DNA from: Alkalihalobacterium chitinilyticum
GTDB taxonomy: Bacteria; Bacillota; Bacilli; Bacillales; Bacillaceae_F
Assembly (NCBI RefSeq): GCF_029028005.1
Contig: NZ_JAOTPO010000003.1
Coordinates: forward strand, 248,001-312,000
Length of the DNA: 64,000 nt
Reading direction: 5' to 3'
A program made the position numbers and the translations under genes. The notes under the pieces are model-generated. The model saw nothing but the letters and a program-made list of their open reading frames with translations. It did no database searches and was not told the origin of the DNA. Below are positions 46,768 to 57,633 of the stretch, in pieces (within the stretch, counting starts at the first letter, position 1; every line of letters starts with the position of its first letter).

Positions 46768-48744
46768 TTAATAAGTGTAAGTATAATCCTTATAATGTTC
46801 CCCATTAATATAAAGTTTAACAATCGCATCATTTCTTGGAGTAACAACTAAATTGATACGAAACGTGTCTGACTCTAATAATCTATCGTCAAAGTGGACT
46901 TTCTCACCGTCTGTCGTAGCATCTTCATATCGAATTAATATATGCGGGTCGTCCCCTTCATCTACTTGGATAGGAATAGTACTTATTACAGTTCTACGCG
47001 GTTCGGTTTCAGGTTCTCGCTCTTCTTTCTTTTCTTCTTGTTTCTTCGGTTCGGGACCTTTAGAAATCGTAAGAGCGACTTCAGAACCTTTTTTAACCTG
47101 TATAAAAGCACTTGGTGATTGAGAGATAACCTGGTCTTTTTGAACATCATTAGAGTGTGCATACGTTACTTTAGCTAACAATCCTACACCATCTAAATAA
47201 TTATAAGCTTCTCGCTCTGTTAATCCGCGTAAATTATTTAAACTTACTGTCTGTTCAACACTATACGTTAAATAGACCGTTGTTTCCTCAACAATTACAG
47301 GTGTACCCGGTTCTGGAACTTGGGTAAGAATGACACCTGGTGTTTCATCTGATTCACGTTCAGCCCATTCAATATTCTTAAAATCACCAAGAATTCGTTC
47401 AGCTCGTTCTCGCTGCATTCCCACGACTTCAGGCATTTCAAACTTCTCTTGCCCCTCACTTACAAACAGCTTTACTCTGCTTCCTACTTTTACGACCGAA
47501 CCACCAGCTGGATCTTGACGAATGACATGATCCTTTGGCACCTCTTCGTGTACCATTCTCTCGAGTTCTACTGCTAACCCAAGATCTTTTAACAGCGTTT
47601 CAGCTTCTTCAACTTCTTCGCCGACGACATTAATAACTTCGACTTCATCAACTTTTAACAGACTAGGAAAAAGTGCAAATGCGGCTACACCTGAGCCGAT
47701 GATTAAGAAAAATAACACAAAGATAAACGTTAACCATCGATTTTTCTTTTTCTTTTTTGGTTTTTCCTCTGGTTTAGCTTCTTCTTTTTGAGCTTTATTA
47801 ACTGGTGGTCTTGCTTCAATTGTTGCATCTAGATCTTTAATAGTATTATCGTTTTTGATAATTGGAATCGCTTTTGTAACATCGTCTTCCTCACTAGGAA
47901 TTACAAATTTAGGTTCATTCGCCCGAGCTGGTTCCAAAGATGTTTCTAGATCCTCTCCCATTTCCAATGCACTTTCATACCGGTGGAATGCATCTTTTGC
48001 CGTTGAACGTAGAATAATATTCTCGAGACTTTGTGGAATTAGACGATTAACTTTCTTTGGCGAGGGAACATCTTCTTGTAAATGCTTTAATGCAATCGTA
48101 ACTGCTGTGTCTCCAGAGAATGGAACTTGACCGGTTACCATTTCATACAGGACAATTCCGAGAGAATAAATATCAGACCTGTACGTAACAACTCCACCTC
48201 TAGCTTGTTCAGGTGAAAGATAGTGAACAGATCCCATGACAGAGTTTGTATGTGTAATCGTTGCACTAGACATCGCACGGGCAATACCAAAATCAGTGAC
48301 TTTAGCTTCGCCTTCAGAACTGATTAAAATATTGTGAGGTTTAATATCCCTGTGAACAATTTGATTCGCATGGGCGTGTGCAATTGCTGATGTCACTTGC
48401 ATCATTATATCGACTGTTTCATCAAGCGAAAGCGCCCCTCGGTCTTGAATTAATTCTTTTAACGTTGGGCCTTCAACGTATTCCATTACAATGTAATAAA
48501 CATCTTCTTCTTCACCAACATCAAATATGCTGACAACATTCGGATGAGCTAAACTTGTAGCTGCCTGCGCCTCACGCCGAAAACGTTTGATGAACTGCTC
48601 ATCTCTTGAAAACTGCGGTTGTAAAACTTTTACGGCAACGATCCGATCAAGGATAACATCACGTGCTTTGTACACATAAGCCATCCCACCGCCGCCAATA
48701 GTTTCTAAAATATGATAACGTCCGTTAATACGTGTACCTATCAT
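46768..48744 (-). CDS. prkC: Ser/Thr protein kinase PrkC with PASTA repeats
   Basis: 658 residues from the ATG at 48744, which follows AGGAG by 8 bp; a GTG three codons upstream is possible. The kinase domain spans about 1-270 with the GGGGM glycine loop, K39, HRDIKPHN (D133) and DFG at 151-153. A basic and acidic juxtamembrane segment leads to one membrane helix at about 337-359. The extracellular part holds three PASTA repeats, then a Glu/Pro linker and a C-terminal beta domain. In Bacillus it senses muropeptides and triggers germination. It is paired with its phosphatase PrpC. Confidence 0.97.
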   Translation of the reverse strand: MIGTRINGRYHILETIGGGGMAYVYKARDVILDRIVAVKVLQPQFSRDEQFIKRFRREAQAATSLAHPNVVSIFDVGEEEDVYYIVMEYVEGPTLKELIQDRGALSLDETVDIMMQVTSAIAHAHANQIVHRDIKPHNILISSEGEAKVTDFGIARAMSSATITHTNSVMGSVHYLSPEQARGGVVTYRSDIYSLGIVLYEMVTGQVPFSGDTAVTIALKHLQEDVPSPKKVNRLIPQSLENIILRSTAKDAFHRYESALEMGEDLETSLEPARANEPKFVIPSEEDDVTKAIPIIKNDNTIKDLDATIEARPPVNKAQKEEAKPEEKPKKKKKNRWLTFIFVLFFLIIGSGVAAFALFPSLLKVDEVEVINVVGEEVEEAETLLKDLGLAVELERMVHEEVPKDHVIRQDPAGGSVVKVGSRVKLFVSEGQEKFEMPEVVGMQRERAERILGDFKNIEWAERESDETPGVILTQVPEPGTPVIVEETTVYLTYSVEQTVSLNNLRGLTEREAYNYLDGVGLLAKVTYAHSNDVQKDQVISQSPSAFIQVKKGSEVALTISKGPEPKKQEEKKEEREPETEPRRTVISTIPIQVDEGDDPHILIRYEDATTDGEKVHFDDRLLESDTFRINLVVTPRNDAIVKLYINGEHYKDYTYTY

Positions 48745-48749
48745 AAGCG

Positions 48750-49502
48750 TCACTCCTGTTCCTGACGGTCATGAGAATAGTGGACAATAGCGACAGTAAT
48801 ATTATCTTCTCCTCCACGATCATTAGCTAAGTTAATGAGTTTGTCCACTTTTTGATTAACGTTATCATTTAACCGAAGAATATCCTCTATTTCATTATCT
48901 GTTACTTTATTTGACAGACCGTCTGAACAAAGAATGATGGTGTTGCCTTCTTCCCAATCAATCGTTTCAATATCCATCTTAATCGTTGGTTCTGTTCCTA
49001 GTGCACGTAATAATACATTTTTTCTAGGGTGATGCTCAGCTTGTTCTTCTGTAATCTGCCCCGTACGTACTAGTTCATTTACTAAAGAATGATCTGATGT
49101 CTTTTGTTGAAAACCACAGTTATTTTGTAAATAACCACGACTATCTCCTACGTGTCCAATGGACACCAACTCCTCAGTACAAACCGCGATAACTACAGTC
49201 GTACCCATCCCTTGGCATTCTCGGTGTTCTTTCGAATGTAAAAAAAGTTTTTCATTCACATCTTGAATTGCTTCATTAAGCCATTGTTCGATATCTGTTG
49301 GTTTTGAAAGCTCAGCAGTACGCAACCATTTTTCCTTTAATAAGTCACTTGTCATTTGACTTGCAACATCACCAGCTTGATGCCCGCCCATACCATCAGC
49401 AACAACTGCCAAGACAGCACCATTCGGATGTAGGAAAATCCCGCCACTATCTTCATTATGAGGCCTTACCTTGCCAACATTTGAATTAAATGCAAATTTC
49501 AC
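48750..49502 (-). CDS. prpC: PP2C-type Ser/Thr phosphatase PrpC
   Basis: 250 residues with the bacterial PPM metal-binding motifs: VRPHNEDS, VVADGMGGHQAGDVAS, GHVGDSRGYL, LCSDGLSNKV and GGEDNITV. It reverses PrkC phosphorylation of EF-G, RsgA and others. The start is a GTG at 49502 with GAGGTGAG upstream. Its stop lies 5 bp before the prkC ATG. Confidence 0.97.
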   Translation of the reverse strand: MKFAFNSNVGKVRPHNEDSGGIFLHPNGAVLAVVADGMGGHQAGDVASQMTSDLLKEKWLRTAELSKPTDIEQWLNEAIQDVNEKLFLHSKEHRECQGMGTTVVIAVCTEELVSIGHVGDSRGYLQNNCGFQQKTSDHSLVNELVRTGQITEEQAEHHPRKNVLLRALGTEPTIKMDIETIDWEEGNTIILCSDGLSNKVTDNEIEDILRLNDNVNQKVDKLINLANDRGGEDNITVAIVHYSHDRQEQE

Positions 49503-49509
49503 TTATTAC

Positions 49510-50598
49510 TCACCTCGTCTCCTCTTTACGCTCCTTCGCACGGAGCTGACCACAAGCAGCATCAATATCATGTCCTTGCTCTCTTCGTATCGTGACATTA
49601 ATCCCGCGATTTTTCAAGATTTTTTCAAAAGCAAAGATTTGATCTCTTGGTGTGCGCTTATAATCTCTTTCTAATACAAAATTGACTGGGATTAAATTGA
49701 CATGACATTTTACATTTTTTATTAAATCAGCCAACTCTTCAGCGTGTTCATCTTGGTCGTTCACGCCTCCAAATAAACCATACTCAAACGTCACTCGACG
49801 TCCTGTTTTATTTGTATAGTAATTAATGGACTCCATTAATTTAGACAACGAATACGCACGGTTAATGGGCATAAGTTTCGACCGTATTTGTGTATTCGGT
49901 GCATGCAATGATATCGCAAAATTAATTTGCAGTCCTTCATCTGCAAATTTGTAAATATACGGAACAATCCCGCTGGTGGAAACCGTAATATGCCTAGCTC
50001 CAATATTTAACCCTTGATCATGGTTAATCGTTCTTAGGAACGATACGAGTGCCTCATAATTATCAAACGGCTCTCCTATCCCCATAACAACTACGGAACT
50101 TACTCGTTCGCCCACTTCGTCCATGGCTCGTTGTGCCTCTAATACTTGAGCATCAATTTCTCCAGCTTCTAAGTTGCGTTTCAAGCCGCCTAATGTAGAA
50201 GCACAGAACGTACAACCAATCCGGCAGCCAACTTGAGTGGTTACACAAACACTATTTCCATAATTATGGCGCATAATAACAGTTTCAATAGAGTAGCCAT
50301 CATGAAGTTCAAACAGAAATTTCACTGTGCCATCACTAGATTCTTGTTTCGTCACTGTTTTTAACGTAGTTAATGTAAACTGTTGGGCAAGCTTATTACG
50401 AAGGTCCATCGATAAATTCGTCATCGCCTCAAACGAGTCCACTCGTTTACTATAAAGCCATTCATACACTTGCCCTGCTCTAAATGCAGGTTCATTATTT
50501 TCTTTTAACCACTGTTTTAATTCATTAAATTGAAGCGAATAAATAGAAGGCAATTTTTCTGTATCCATCAACTTTGATTTTGTGTTTTGATCCTCCAT
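49510..50598 (-). CDS. rlmN: dual-specificity 23S rRNA/tRNA (adenine-C2)-methyltransferase RlmN
   Basis: 362 residues. The start is set at the ATG at 50598 ([16 protein letters not shown]) because AAGGGAG lies 5 bp upstream; a further in-frame GTG at 50619 has no support. The radical-SAM cluster motif is C125-x3-C129-x2-C132 (GCRIGCTFC), and the methyl-accepting C-terminal Cys lies in DIDAACGQL. It methylates A2503 of 23S rRNA and A37 of some tRNAs. It is coupled to rsmB upstream and prpC downstream. Confidence 0.97.
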   Translation of the reverse strand: MEDQNTKSKLMDTEKLPSIYSLQFNELKQWLKENNEPAFRAGQVYEWLYSKRVDSFEAMTNLSMDLRNKLAQQFTLTTLKTVTKQESSDGTVKFLFELHDGYSIETVIMRHNYGNSVCVTTQVGCRIGCTFCASTLGGLKRNLEAGEIDAQVLEAQRAMDEVGERVSSVVVMGIGEPFDNYEALVSFLRTINHDQGLNIGARHITVSTSGIVPYIYKFADEGLQINFAISLHAPNTQIRSKLMPINRAYSLSKLMESINYYTNKTGRRVTFEYGLFGGVNDQDEHAEELADLIKNVKCHVNLIPVNFVLERDYKRTPRDQIFAFEKILKNRGINVTIRREQGHDIDAACGQLRAKERKEETR

Positions 50599-50621
50599 AA
50601 GAACTCCCTTCATTTCCACTG

Positions 50622-51971
50622 TTATTGTTTAATCATAGCTGTTATAAAAAATCCATCTGTATTAAAGTGATGGGGTAATATCGTTAAGCTGCCCTCTTCA
50701 AATTTCGCTTTTTCAGAAATATGTTGAGGCAGGCGCTCACTTAAAGATGAATCCAGTCGGAAATCATCATGGCTGTCTAAAAACCATTGTACCATCTCCT
50801 CATTCTCAGTACGGTCGATAGTACAAGTACTATAAACAAGTCTTCCACCTGGTTTTAAAAGTGGTACAACAGCTGTTAAAATTTCCTTTTGAATGTTTTG
50901 AATTGCTTCAATATCTTTGACACTCTTGGTCCATTTTATATCTGGTTTTCTGCGGATGACACCCAGACCTGAACAAGGAGCATCCACTAAGATTGCATCA
51001 AAACTAGCTTTTTCAAAAGAATCCTTTGCAAGCCTTGCATCCATTGTCTTTCCTGCAACTGACTTTAACTGCAGTCGTTCACATAATTGCTGAATGAGTT
51101 TCACTTTATGATCATGCAGGTCAAGTGCGGTCACTCGACCCTTATCATTCATTTGTTCTGCCAGATGCGTGGATTTCCCGCCTGGTGCAGCACAACAATC
51201 TAATACATGCATTCCTTCTTCTGGAGCAAGCGCTCTTGCAACAAGCATTGAACTTTCATCTTGTATAGTAATGACACCATTTTTAAATGCTTCCGTATGT
51301 GTAACATTTCCTTTTTCAATAATAAGAGCATCATTAGAAAGGTATCCTCGTACCGTATCTATTCCTTCCTGACTTAGAAGCTCAATCGCTTCCTCTATTG
51401 ATGCTTTCGTCTGGTTAACTCGTACCGTCACTTGAGGAGGTTCTAAATTAGTCAGGCACATTTGTCTTGCCTCTTCAAATCCATATTGCGCAACTAGGCG
51501 TCTCACTAACCATAATGGATGACTAGTTTCAATTGCTAAACGATTTACATCATCCTTAACTTCATCAAACGATCGTAATTCCTGTCTTCTCACATTCCGT
51601 AAAACGCCATTAACCATTCCAGAAATTCCTTGGTGTCCTCTTCGCTTTGCAATTGTTACCGCTTCATGTACGATTGCACGATCGGGAACACGATCCAAAT
51701 AAATCATTTGATATAAGGATAACCTCAATAACACTCGCACCCAGTCATCTAGCTTTTTAACACCTTTTTTTATAAATGGCTCTAAATAAAAGTCAAGTGT
51801 ATCACGGCGTTGAACAGTACCGTAGACAATTTCGGTTAATAATCCTACATCTCGTTGGTCTAAGTTTGCTTTTTTCACCGTCTGATTTAAAAGCAAATTA
51901 CTATAGGCCTGATTTTTTTCAATTTGAAGTAAAACATCTAGTGCAACATCGCGAATTGTCTTTTGTTTCAT
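50622..51971 (-). CDS. rsmB: 16S rRNA (cytosine-967-C5)-methyltransferase RsmB
   Basis: 449 residues. An N-terminal NusB-like RNA-binding domain (about 1-135) precedes a Rossmann methyltransferase with the SAM motif [19 protein letters not shown]. The two cysteines of the mechanism are in [18 protein letters not shown] and [16 protein letters not shown] precedes the ATG. It lies 1 bp after fmt. Confidence 0.96.
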   Translation of the reverse strand: MKQKTIRDVALDVLLQIEKNQAYSNLLLNQTVKKANLDQRDVGLLTEIVYGTVQRRDTLDFYLEPFIKKGVKKLDDWVRVLLRLSLYQMIYLDRVPDRAIVHEAVTIAKRRGHQGISGMVNGVLRNVRRQELRSFDEVKDDVNRLAIETSHPLWLVRRLVAQYGFEEARQMCLTNLEPPQVTVRVNQTKASIEEAIELLSQEGIDTVRGYLSNDALIIEKGNVTHTEAFKNGVITIQDESSMLVARALAPEEGMHVLDCCAAPGGKSTHLAEQMNDKGRVTALDLHDHKVKLIQQLCERLQLKSVAGKTMDARLAKDSFEKASFDAILVDAPCSGLGVIRRKPDIKWTKSVKDIEAIQNIQKEILTAVVPLLKPGGRLVYSTCTIDRTENEEMVQWFLDSHDDFRLDSSLSERLPQHISEKAKFEEGSLTILPHHFNTDGFFITAMIKQ

Positions 51972-51972
51972 A

Positions 51973-52908
51973 CTAATCTCCTAGCTTGTCTCCTGTTGTA
52001 ATGCCTGCACCACGCAGAAATTGCCCGGCAAGCATTCGTTTTTTCCCTGCTGGTTGCAAGTCTGTTACTTTTATAGCGGTTTCGTTTCCAGTTGCCACAA
52101 TAAATCCATCCTCTTCAACGGCTATTACGGTTCCTGGTTCAACCTTTTGAGTTGTTGCTGTTTTTTGCCCCCACCAAATCTTCATCGGTTGGCCGCCAAA
52201 AGTAGTGAAAGCAACCGGCCACGGGTGAAGCCCTCGAATTTGGTTATAAATTTCTTCACCGGGTTTATTCCAATCAATCTTCTCTTGCTCCCTAGTAATA
52301 TTCCAAGCATAAGTCACTTCTTCATCGTTTTGTACAATAGGCTGAAGTTCACCACGAATAAGAGGTGGGATCGTTTCTGATAGTAACTTAGCCCCTGCTG
52401 CGCTTAACGTATTATGTAAGGAGCCTACATGATCTTCCTCTTCAATCGGCACGACAGTTTGCGTTAGTATATCGCCAGCATCTAATTTTTCAACCATATA
52501 CATAATTGTAATTCCAGTTTCTTTTTGACCGTCTATTATTGATTTGTGAATTGGTGCTCCGCCACGGTATTTGGGTAATAAAGAAGCGTGGACGTTAATA
52601 CAACCATACTTTGGTGTTTCTAATATTTCTTTCGGTAAAATTTGTCCAAATGCTGCGGTAACAATTAAATCTGGATTAAGAGCAAGGACCTTGTCTAACT
52701 CTTCTTTTTCTTTTATTTTTTCCGGTTGCAGGACAGTTAATCCATGTTTTTCTGCTTCCACTTTGACAGGAGGAGGAGTTAATACTCTTTTTCTTCCTTT
52801 AGGACGGTCAGGTTGTGTTACGACACCTGCAACTTCATATCCATCCTCAATCAATTGGCGTAATACTGGAACGGAAAAATCCGGTGTACCCATAAAAACT
52901 ATTCTCAT
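51973..52908 (-). CDS. fmt: methionyl-tRNA formyltransferase
   Basis: 311 residues. The N-terminal formyltransferase domain has [12 protein letters not shown] and the [19 protein letters not shown] motif with catalytic Asn, His and Asp. A C-terminal OB domain follows. It formylates initiator Met-tRNA. Peptide deformylase (def), which sits between priA and fmt in B. subtilis, is absent here: only 47 bp separate priA and fmt. Confidence 0.97.
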   Translation of the reverse strand: MRIVFMGTPDFSVPVLRQLIEDGYEVAGVVTQPDRPKGRKRVLTPPPVKVEAEKHGLTVLQPEKIKEKEELDKVLALNPDLIVTAAFGQILPKEILETPKYGCINVHASLLPKYRGGAPIHKSIIDGQKETGITIMYMVEKLDAGDILTQTVVPIEEEDHVGSLHNTLSAAGAKLLSETIPPLIRGELQPIVQNDEEVTYAWNITREQEKIDWNKPGEEIYNQIRGLHPWPVAFTTFGGQPMKIWWGQKTATTQKVEPGTVIAVEEDGFIVATGNETAIKVTDLQPAGKKRMLAGQFLRGAGITTGDKLGD

Positions 52909-52955
52909 TCGTTAGATAACCTGCCTTTCTATATAAACACTGCTCTATTACAAAC

Positions 52956-55367
52956 CTACATAAACATCTGCGGGTTCATATCAATTGAAATCTGCAAGTC
53001 TCCTCGTGCAGTTTCACGGCTGTAGTGCTGTTGAATTTCACGTAATATTTTTCCAAGCATTGGTTCATTTTTGTATTTTATCATGCATTGGTAGCGATAT
53101 CTATTTTTTAACCGCGCAATCGGTGAAGCGACTGGACCTAAAATATTTGCTTCGCTAGTAAGTTGTTGCCTTAAAAATTGTGTAATTTTTTCTGTAACAT
53201 GAATGACTTTAGGCAGTTCTTGGTGCGACACATTAATGAGTGCAATATGATAGTAAGGCGGATAGCCGCTTCCTTTTCTTATAAACATTTCTCGCTGAAA
53301 AAAGTTAACGAAATCATGTTCTTTTGAAAATTCAATACTATAATGCTCAGGTGTATATGTTTGTACAATTACTTCTCCCGGCAATTTGTGCCGCCCTGCT
53401 CTTCCGCTGACTTGTGTTAGCAGTTGAAATGTTCTTTCAGACGAGCGAAAATCTGGCAAGTGCAGCATCGTATCCGCAGTGAGAACACCGACGAGTGTAA
53501 TATTAGGAAAATCCAGTCCTTTGGCAATCATTTGCGTACCAAGTAAAATATCTGCTTTTCCTTCACCAAAGTCTTTTAATAACTTTTGGTGAGATCCTTT
53601 TCTCCTTGTCGTATCAACATCCATTCGAATAACCCGTGCCTCTGGCAACACTTTTCCTAATTCTTCTTCCACACGCTGTGTCCCCGTTCCAAAGAAACGG
53701 ACATGCTCGCTTGAACACGACGGACATGTTGTAATCATTCGTTCTTCATGTCCGCAATAATGACATCTCAGTGAGTGGTTTGTCTTATGATATGTAAAGG
53801 AAATGTCACAGTGCTCACAGGTAGCAACAAACCCGCAATCCCGGCACATCACAAAAGTCGAAAATCCGCGTCGGTTTAAGAGTAATACCATTTGTTCCTT
53901 TTTATCGATGCGGTCTTTCATCTTTTCAAACAATGCACTCGAAAACATAGATCGGTTTCCAGATCTAAGTTCTTCACGCATATCAACAACTTCTACGGTC
54001 GGAAGCGGGCCTTGATTTACTCGTTCACCTAATGTCAGCAGCTCATATCTGCCTACTTTTGCCCTCGCATACGTTTCTAAAGAAGGAGTAGCACTGCCTA
54101 ACACCACAGGGCAACGATAATAACTTCCTCGAAAAATGGCCACATCTCTTGCATGATATTTGGGCATCTCCTCTTGCTTGTAGCTTCCTTCATGCTCTTC
54201 ATCAATGATAATAATGCCTAAATTTTCAAAAGGAGCGAAAATAGCTGACCTTGCTCCAACGGCAACTCGTACTTCTTTACGGTGAATCTTCCGCCACTCA
54301 TCATATTTCTCACCTAGTGAAAGGCCACTATGAAGAACAGCAACTTGAGAACCAAACCTCCCTTTAAATCTCTCAACCATCTGTGGGGTTAAGGAGATTT
54401 CAGGAACGAGAACAATGGCTTCTTTCCCTTCAGATAGAACCCGTTCAATTACTTGTAGGTATACTTCGGTTTTTCCACTGCCAGTAACACCATGTAATAA
54501 AAATGTTTTATGGGCCATTTCTTCAATTGAGCTAAGGATTGGTGTAGTCACTTGTTGCTGTTGATCCGTTAAAGGTAATGGTTTCGTTTTAGCAAATGAT
54601 TCATTTATAAAAGGGTCTCTATAAAATTCTTCTTCTTTTTCGATAAGTACCCCTTTATCAATTAGGGATTTAACTGATTGGCGACTGCTTTGCGTCATCT
54701 TGATCAATCGTATTAAAGGAACTTGTCCATCATTTTCAATAAAATAGTGAACGACCGCTATCTGTTTTTCTGCTCGTTGTGGCAGACCTTCAACTAATTC
54801 CTTTAATTGCTCTTTAGATAACAAGCTTTCAATCATTCGGTGAGTTTGCTTTTTACCTTTATCCTTAACCGAATATTGGACTTCTAGTAAGCCACTCTTC
54901 ACTGCATCTTTAATCGAAGGCAATAAACCAGGGTCCGTATCAACAATCTCACTCCACTTCACTAACGGTTGTTTTTTAAAAAACGGCTGGAGTGACGTAG
55001 GCAACAACTGACTTTCTTGCAAACAGAGAACTTGCTTTTCAACCTTTGTTTTTAATGCAGCAGGCAACATGACCTGGTAAGCTGAAATCTTATATGATAA
55101 TGTTTGATCGGTTAACCAATTGCCTAATTCTAATAATTCCTCTGTTAAGACAGGTGTGACATCTAGTATTTCTTTAATATCTTTGAGTTTTTCAACAGTC
55201 GAACTTTCGGTTATCTCTACAACAAAACCTTGGATTGAGCGTGGACCAAAAGGAACAACGACCCTCATTCCTTTTTCCAGAACGTCATACCACTTATTGG
55301 GGATTTTATAATCAAACAGGCGATCGGTTTGTCCGCTTGGGACATCCACTATTACCCTAGCAATCAT
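52956..55367 (-). CDS. priA: primosomal replication-restart helicase PriA
   Basis: 803 residues. The 3' DNA-binding and winged-helix N-terminal domains (1-240) are followed by a helicase core with GVTGSGKTEVYL (Walker A), the DEEH box (IIIDEEHEGSYKQ) and GSATPSLE. The inserted zinc region has eight Cys (from CRDCGFVATCEHCD to CPSCSSEH). C-terminal motifs include GTQMIAKGLDFPN and SGRAGRHKLPGEV. It overlaps the coaBC stop by 4 bp. Confidence 0.97.
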   Translation of the reverse strand: MIARVIVDVPSGQTDRLFDYKIPNKWYDVLEKGMRVVVPFGPRSIQGFVVEITESSTVEKLKDIKEILDVTPVLTEELLELGNWLTDQTLSYKISAYQVMLPAALKTKVEKQVLCLQESQLLPTSLQPFFKKQPLVKWSEIVDTDPGLLPSIKDAVKSGLLEVQYSVKDKGKKQTHRMIESLLSKEQLKELVEGLPQRAEKQIAVVHYFIENDGQVPLIRLIKMTQSSRQSVKSLIDKGVLIEKEEEFYRDPFINESFAKTKPLPLTDQQQQVTTPILSSIEEMAHKTFLLHGVTGSGKTEVYLQVIERVLSEGKEAIVLVPEISLTPQMVERFKGRFGSQVAVLHSGLSLGEKYDEWRKIHRKEVRVAVGARSAIFAPFENLGIIIIDEEHEGSYKQEEMPKYHARDVAIFRGSYYRCPVVLGSATPSLETYARAKVGRYELLTLGERVNQGPLPTVEVVDMREELRSGNRSMFSSALFEKMKDRIDKKEQMVLLLNRRGFSTFVMCRDCGFVATCEHCDISFTYHKTNHSLRCHYCGHEERMITTCPSCSSEHVRFFGTGTQRVEEELGKVLPEARVIRMDVDTTRRKGSHQKLLKDFGEGKADILLGTQMIAKGLDFPNITLVGVLTADTMLHLPDFRSSERTFQLLTQVSGRAGRHKLPGEVIVQTYTPEHYSIEFSKEHDFVNFFQREMFIRKGSGYPPYYHIALINVSHQELPKVIHVTEKITQFLRQQLTSEANILGPVASPIARLKNRYRYQCMIKYKNEPMLGKILREIQQHYSRETARGDLQISIDMNPQMFM

Positions 55368-56578
55368 TCGCGAGAATTTCCTTGTTCATAATTAATGATT
55401 TCAGCGAGTAGTTGTTCGGCTACATCTCTTTTCGTCATAATCGGGAGCTCAATCGTTTCACCATTCTTTTTATAGATCGTTACTTTGTTTGTATCTCCCT
55501 TAAAACCAGCACCCGCTTCGGTTATGTTATTTGCAACAATTAAGTCTAAATTTTTACGCTCTAATTTTCCTTTGGCATACTCTTCCACTTTTTCAGTTTC
55601 TGCTGCAAACCCGACTAAGGTTTGATGCTTTTTTAATTCACCCAATGTGGCTAAGATATCGGTAGTGCGTTCTAATTCGATTACAGCATCTCCTGGCTTT
55701 TTCTTCATTTTTTCAGCATGAACAACTTTTGGCCGGTAATCAGCCACAGCAGCCGTCTTAACAACAACATCTGTTGAGGCAAAATGCTCCATGACGGCTT
55801 CATACATGTCTTGTGCCGAATCGACATTAATTCTTGTAACTCCTTTAGGTGTTGCTAATTGTGTCGGTCCTGAAATCAGAGTAACTTCAGCTCCAAGTCC
55901 TGCTGCTGCTTCAGCAATCTGGTAGCCCATCTTTCCGGAAGAATGGTTTGTAATGTAACGAACAGGGTCAATTTTCTCTTGTGTAGGCCCCGCTGTAATG
56001 AGAAATTGTTTGCCTTTGAGTGGTTGATACAACTCATTCGAAAAAAACTGATGGAGACGTTCAATAATTTGTTCTGGCTCAGCTAGTCGGCCTTTGCCAA
56101 CATAGCCACATGCAAGAAAACCTTCATCAGGTTCAATAAAATGATATCCATATTCATTAAGTTTGTTTAGGTTGTTAACTACCGCTGGGTGTGCATACAT
56201 ATGTACATTCATTGCAGGCGCAACAAGCACAGGAGCAGTTGTTGCAAGTAACGTTGTAGAAATCATATCATCAGCAATGCCATTCGCTAACTTTCCAATC
56301 ATATTCGCTGTTGCTGGTGCAATTAAAATTAAATCTGGCCAATCCGCCAAATCAATATGCGCAACACCACTTGGATCTTTTTCGTCAAATGTATTATTAT
56401 ATACAGGTTGCCTAGAAAGCGTTTGAAACGTTAATGGTGTGACAAACTGCTCAGCAGATTTAGTCATCATCACTTTTACAGTGGCACCTGCTTGCGATAA
56501 CTTACTTGTTAATGCCGCGGCTTTAAAAACAGCAACACCACCCGTAACACATAGTAAAATTTTCTTTCCTTTTAACAT
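55364..56578 (-). CDS. coaBC: bifunctional phosphopantothenoylcysteine decarboxylase/synthetase CoaBC
   Basis: 404 residues from the ATG at 56578 (MLKGKKILLCVTGGVAVFKA), which follows GGGGGAAGAGGT; five extra codons upstream are rejected. The N-terminal flavoprotein decarboxylase carries the PAMNVHMYAHPAV motif and FLACGYVGKGRLAE substrate flap. The C-terminal synthetase has GPTQEKIDPVRYITNHSSGKMGYQ. It makes 4'-phosphopantetheine for CoA. A repeat-rich stretch lies upstream. Confidence 0.97.
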   Translation of the reverse strand: MLKGKKILLCVTGGVAVFKAAALTSKLSQAGATVKVMMTKSAEQFVTPLTFQTLSRQPVYNNTFDEKDPSGVAHIDLADWPDLILIAPATANMIGKLANGIADDMISTTLLATTAPVLVAPAMNVHMYAHPAVVNNLNKLNEYGYHFIEPDEGFLACGYVGKGRLAEPEQIIERLHQFFSNELYQPLKGKQFLITAGPTQEKIDPVRYITNHSSGKMGYQIAEAAAGLGAEVTLISGPTQLATPKGVTRINVDSAQDMYEAVMEHFASTDVVVKTAAVADYRPKVVHAEKMKKKPGDAVIELERTTDILATLGELKKHQTLVGFAAETEKVEEYAKGKLERKNLDLIVANNITEAGAGFKGDTNKVTIYKKNGETIELPIMTKRDVAEQLLAEIINYEQGNSRE

Positions 56579-56599
56579 ACCTCTTCCCCCCATATAGAT

Positions 56600-56709
56600 A
56601 GAAAAGTGTAAGGCGCTCGTTCCGAAGCGACCTCGAGCCGATAGCGCCTGTAACTAGACACAGAAAAGTGTAAGCGACTGTTCAGCGCTTACAGCTTTGA
56701 GAACTCGAA
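56600..56709. repeat. two tandem hairpin repeats upstream of coaBC
   Basis: AGAAAAGTGTAAG occurs at 56600-56612 and again at 56662-56674, 62 bp apart. Each copy is followed by a hairpin: AGGCGCT/AGCGCCT (56611-56617 with 56643-56649) and GTAAGCG/CGCTTAC (56670-56676 with 56686-56692). The CTCGAGGTCGCTTCGG block on the minus strand looks like a dispersed Bacillaceae hairpin repeat I recall from other genomes. Confidence 0.75.
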
Positions 56710-56719
56710 TTTTTTTATG

Positions 56720-56752
56720 AAAAAACAACCTATTGGAAGAATAGGTTGTTAG
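56720..56752 (-). terminator. terminator overlapping the rpoZ stop codon
   Basis: AACAACCTATT pairs with AATAGGTTGTT around five bases, with TTTTTTC following on the minus strand. It ends the gmk-rpoZ transcript. Confidence 0.9.
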
Positions 56753-56964
56753 TTTTCAAGGCGCTCATATTGAAGTTGATCTGATACAATTTCCTCTAAA
56801 GCAACACCTACTGGTTTATAAGAAACAGGTTTAACTACTAGAGGACCACGTTTTGAATCTTCTTTAATTTCACGAGCACGTTTAGATGATACCGTGACTA
56901 ACGTATACTTTGAGTCTAACTTATCTAATAAAGAATCGATTGATGGATATAACAAATTACTCAA
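56749..56964 (-). CDS. rpoZ: RNA polymerase omega subunit
   Basis: 71 residues, close to the Bacillus length (67). The pattern [20 protein letters not shown] (with SN at residues 2-3) and SKRAREIKE is diagnostic. Omega assists beta' folding and is a (p)ppGpp-site component in some bacteria. It overlaps gmk by 8 bp, the universal gmk-rpoZ arrangement. Confidence 0.96.
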   Translation of the reverse strand: MSNLLYPSIDSLLDKLDSKYTLVTVSSKRAREIKEDSKRGPLVVKPVSYKPVGVALEEIVSDQLQYERLEN

Positions 56965-57571
56965 CCTCCACTAATTGTTTATACTTCTCAATTAATCGTT
57001 CACGCTTACAATGCTCAGCTGTGACAATCGCCTTGATGCGGTTAACAGCTGCTTGGACTTCATCATTCTCTACGACGTAGTCATATTTCTTCATCATATC
57101 AATTTCCTCTTTAGCAACTGTCATGCGCTTATTAATGACATCAGCCGTTTCAGTGCCTCGGCCTTCAATTCTCTTTCTTAGCTCAGCTAAGCTCGGCGGC
57201 ATCAGAAAGATAAACACACCTTCAGGTAAGCGTTCTTTTACTTTTAATGCACCCTGTACTTCAATCTCTAAAATGATGTCATTACCTTCGTCAATTGTTT
57301 TTTTAACATAATCAATCGGTGTACCATAATAGTTACCAACGTACTCGGCCCATTCTAGAAGCGCATCATTTTTTAGCATTTCTTCAAATTCATCTCTTGA
57401 TTTAAAGAAGTAATTGACACCATCTACTTCTCCTTCACGTGGAGCACGAGTGGTTGCCGACACTGAGTATTGAATGTCTGTGTTCTCTTGACGAAGAGCC
57501 GAACAAACCGTTCCTTTCCCGACACCCGCAGGACCTGAGAGCACGATCAACAACCCTTTTTCCTTCTTCAT
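56957..57571 (-). CDS. gmk: guanylate kinase
   Basis: 204 residues. P-loop GPAGVGKGT at 13-21, then the GMP-binding [16 protein letters not shown]-type motif (here [19 protein letters not shown]) and the lid. It phosphorylates GMP to GDP and in Firmicutes is a (p)ppGpp target. GGAGG precedes the ATG. Confidence 0.97.
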   Translation of the reverse strand: MKKEKGLLIVLSGPAGVGKGTVCSALRQENTDIQYSVSATTRAPREGEVDGVNYFFKSRDEFEEMLKNDALLEWAEYVGNYYGTPIDYVKKTIDEGNDIILEIEVQGALKVKERLPEGVFIFLMPPSLAELRKRIEGRGTETADVINKRMTVAKEEIDMMKKYDYVVENDEVQAAVNRIKAIVTAEHCKRERLIEKYKQLVEVE

Positions 57572-57633
57572 AAATACCTCCGTTTAACTTGTCACTCTTT
57601 TTTTTCAATAGACAAGTCATTGTTAAAAAGTGT

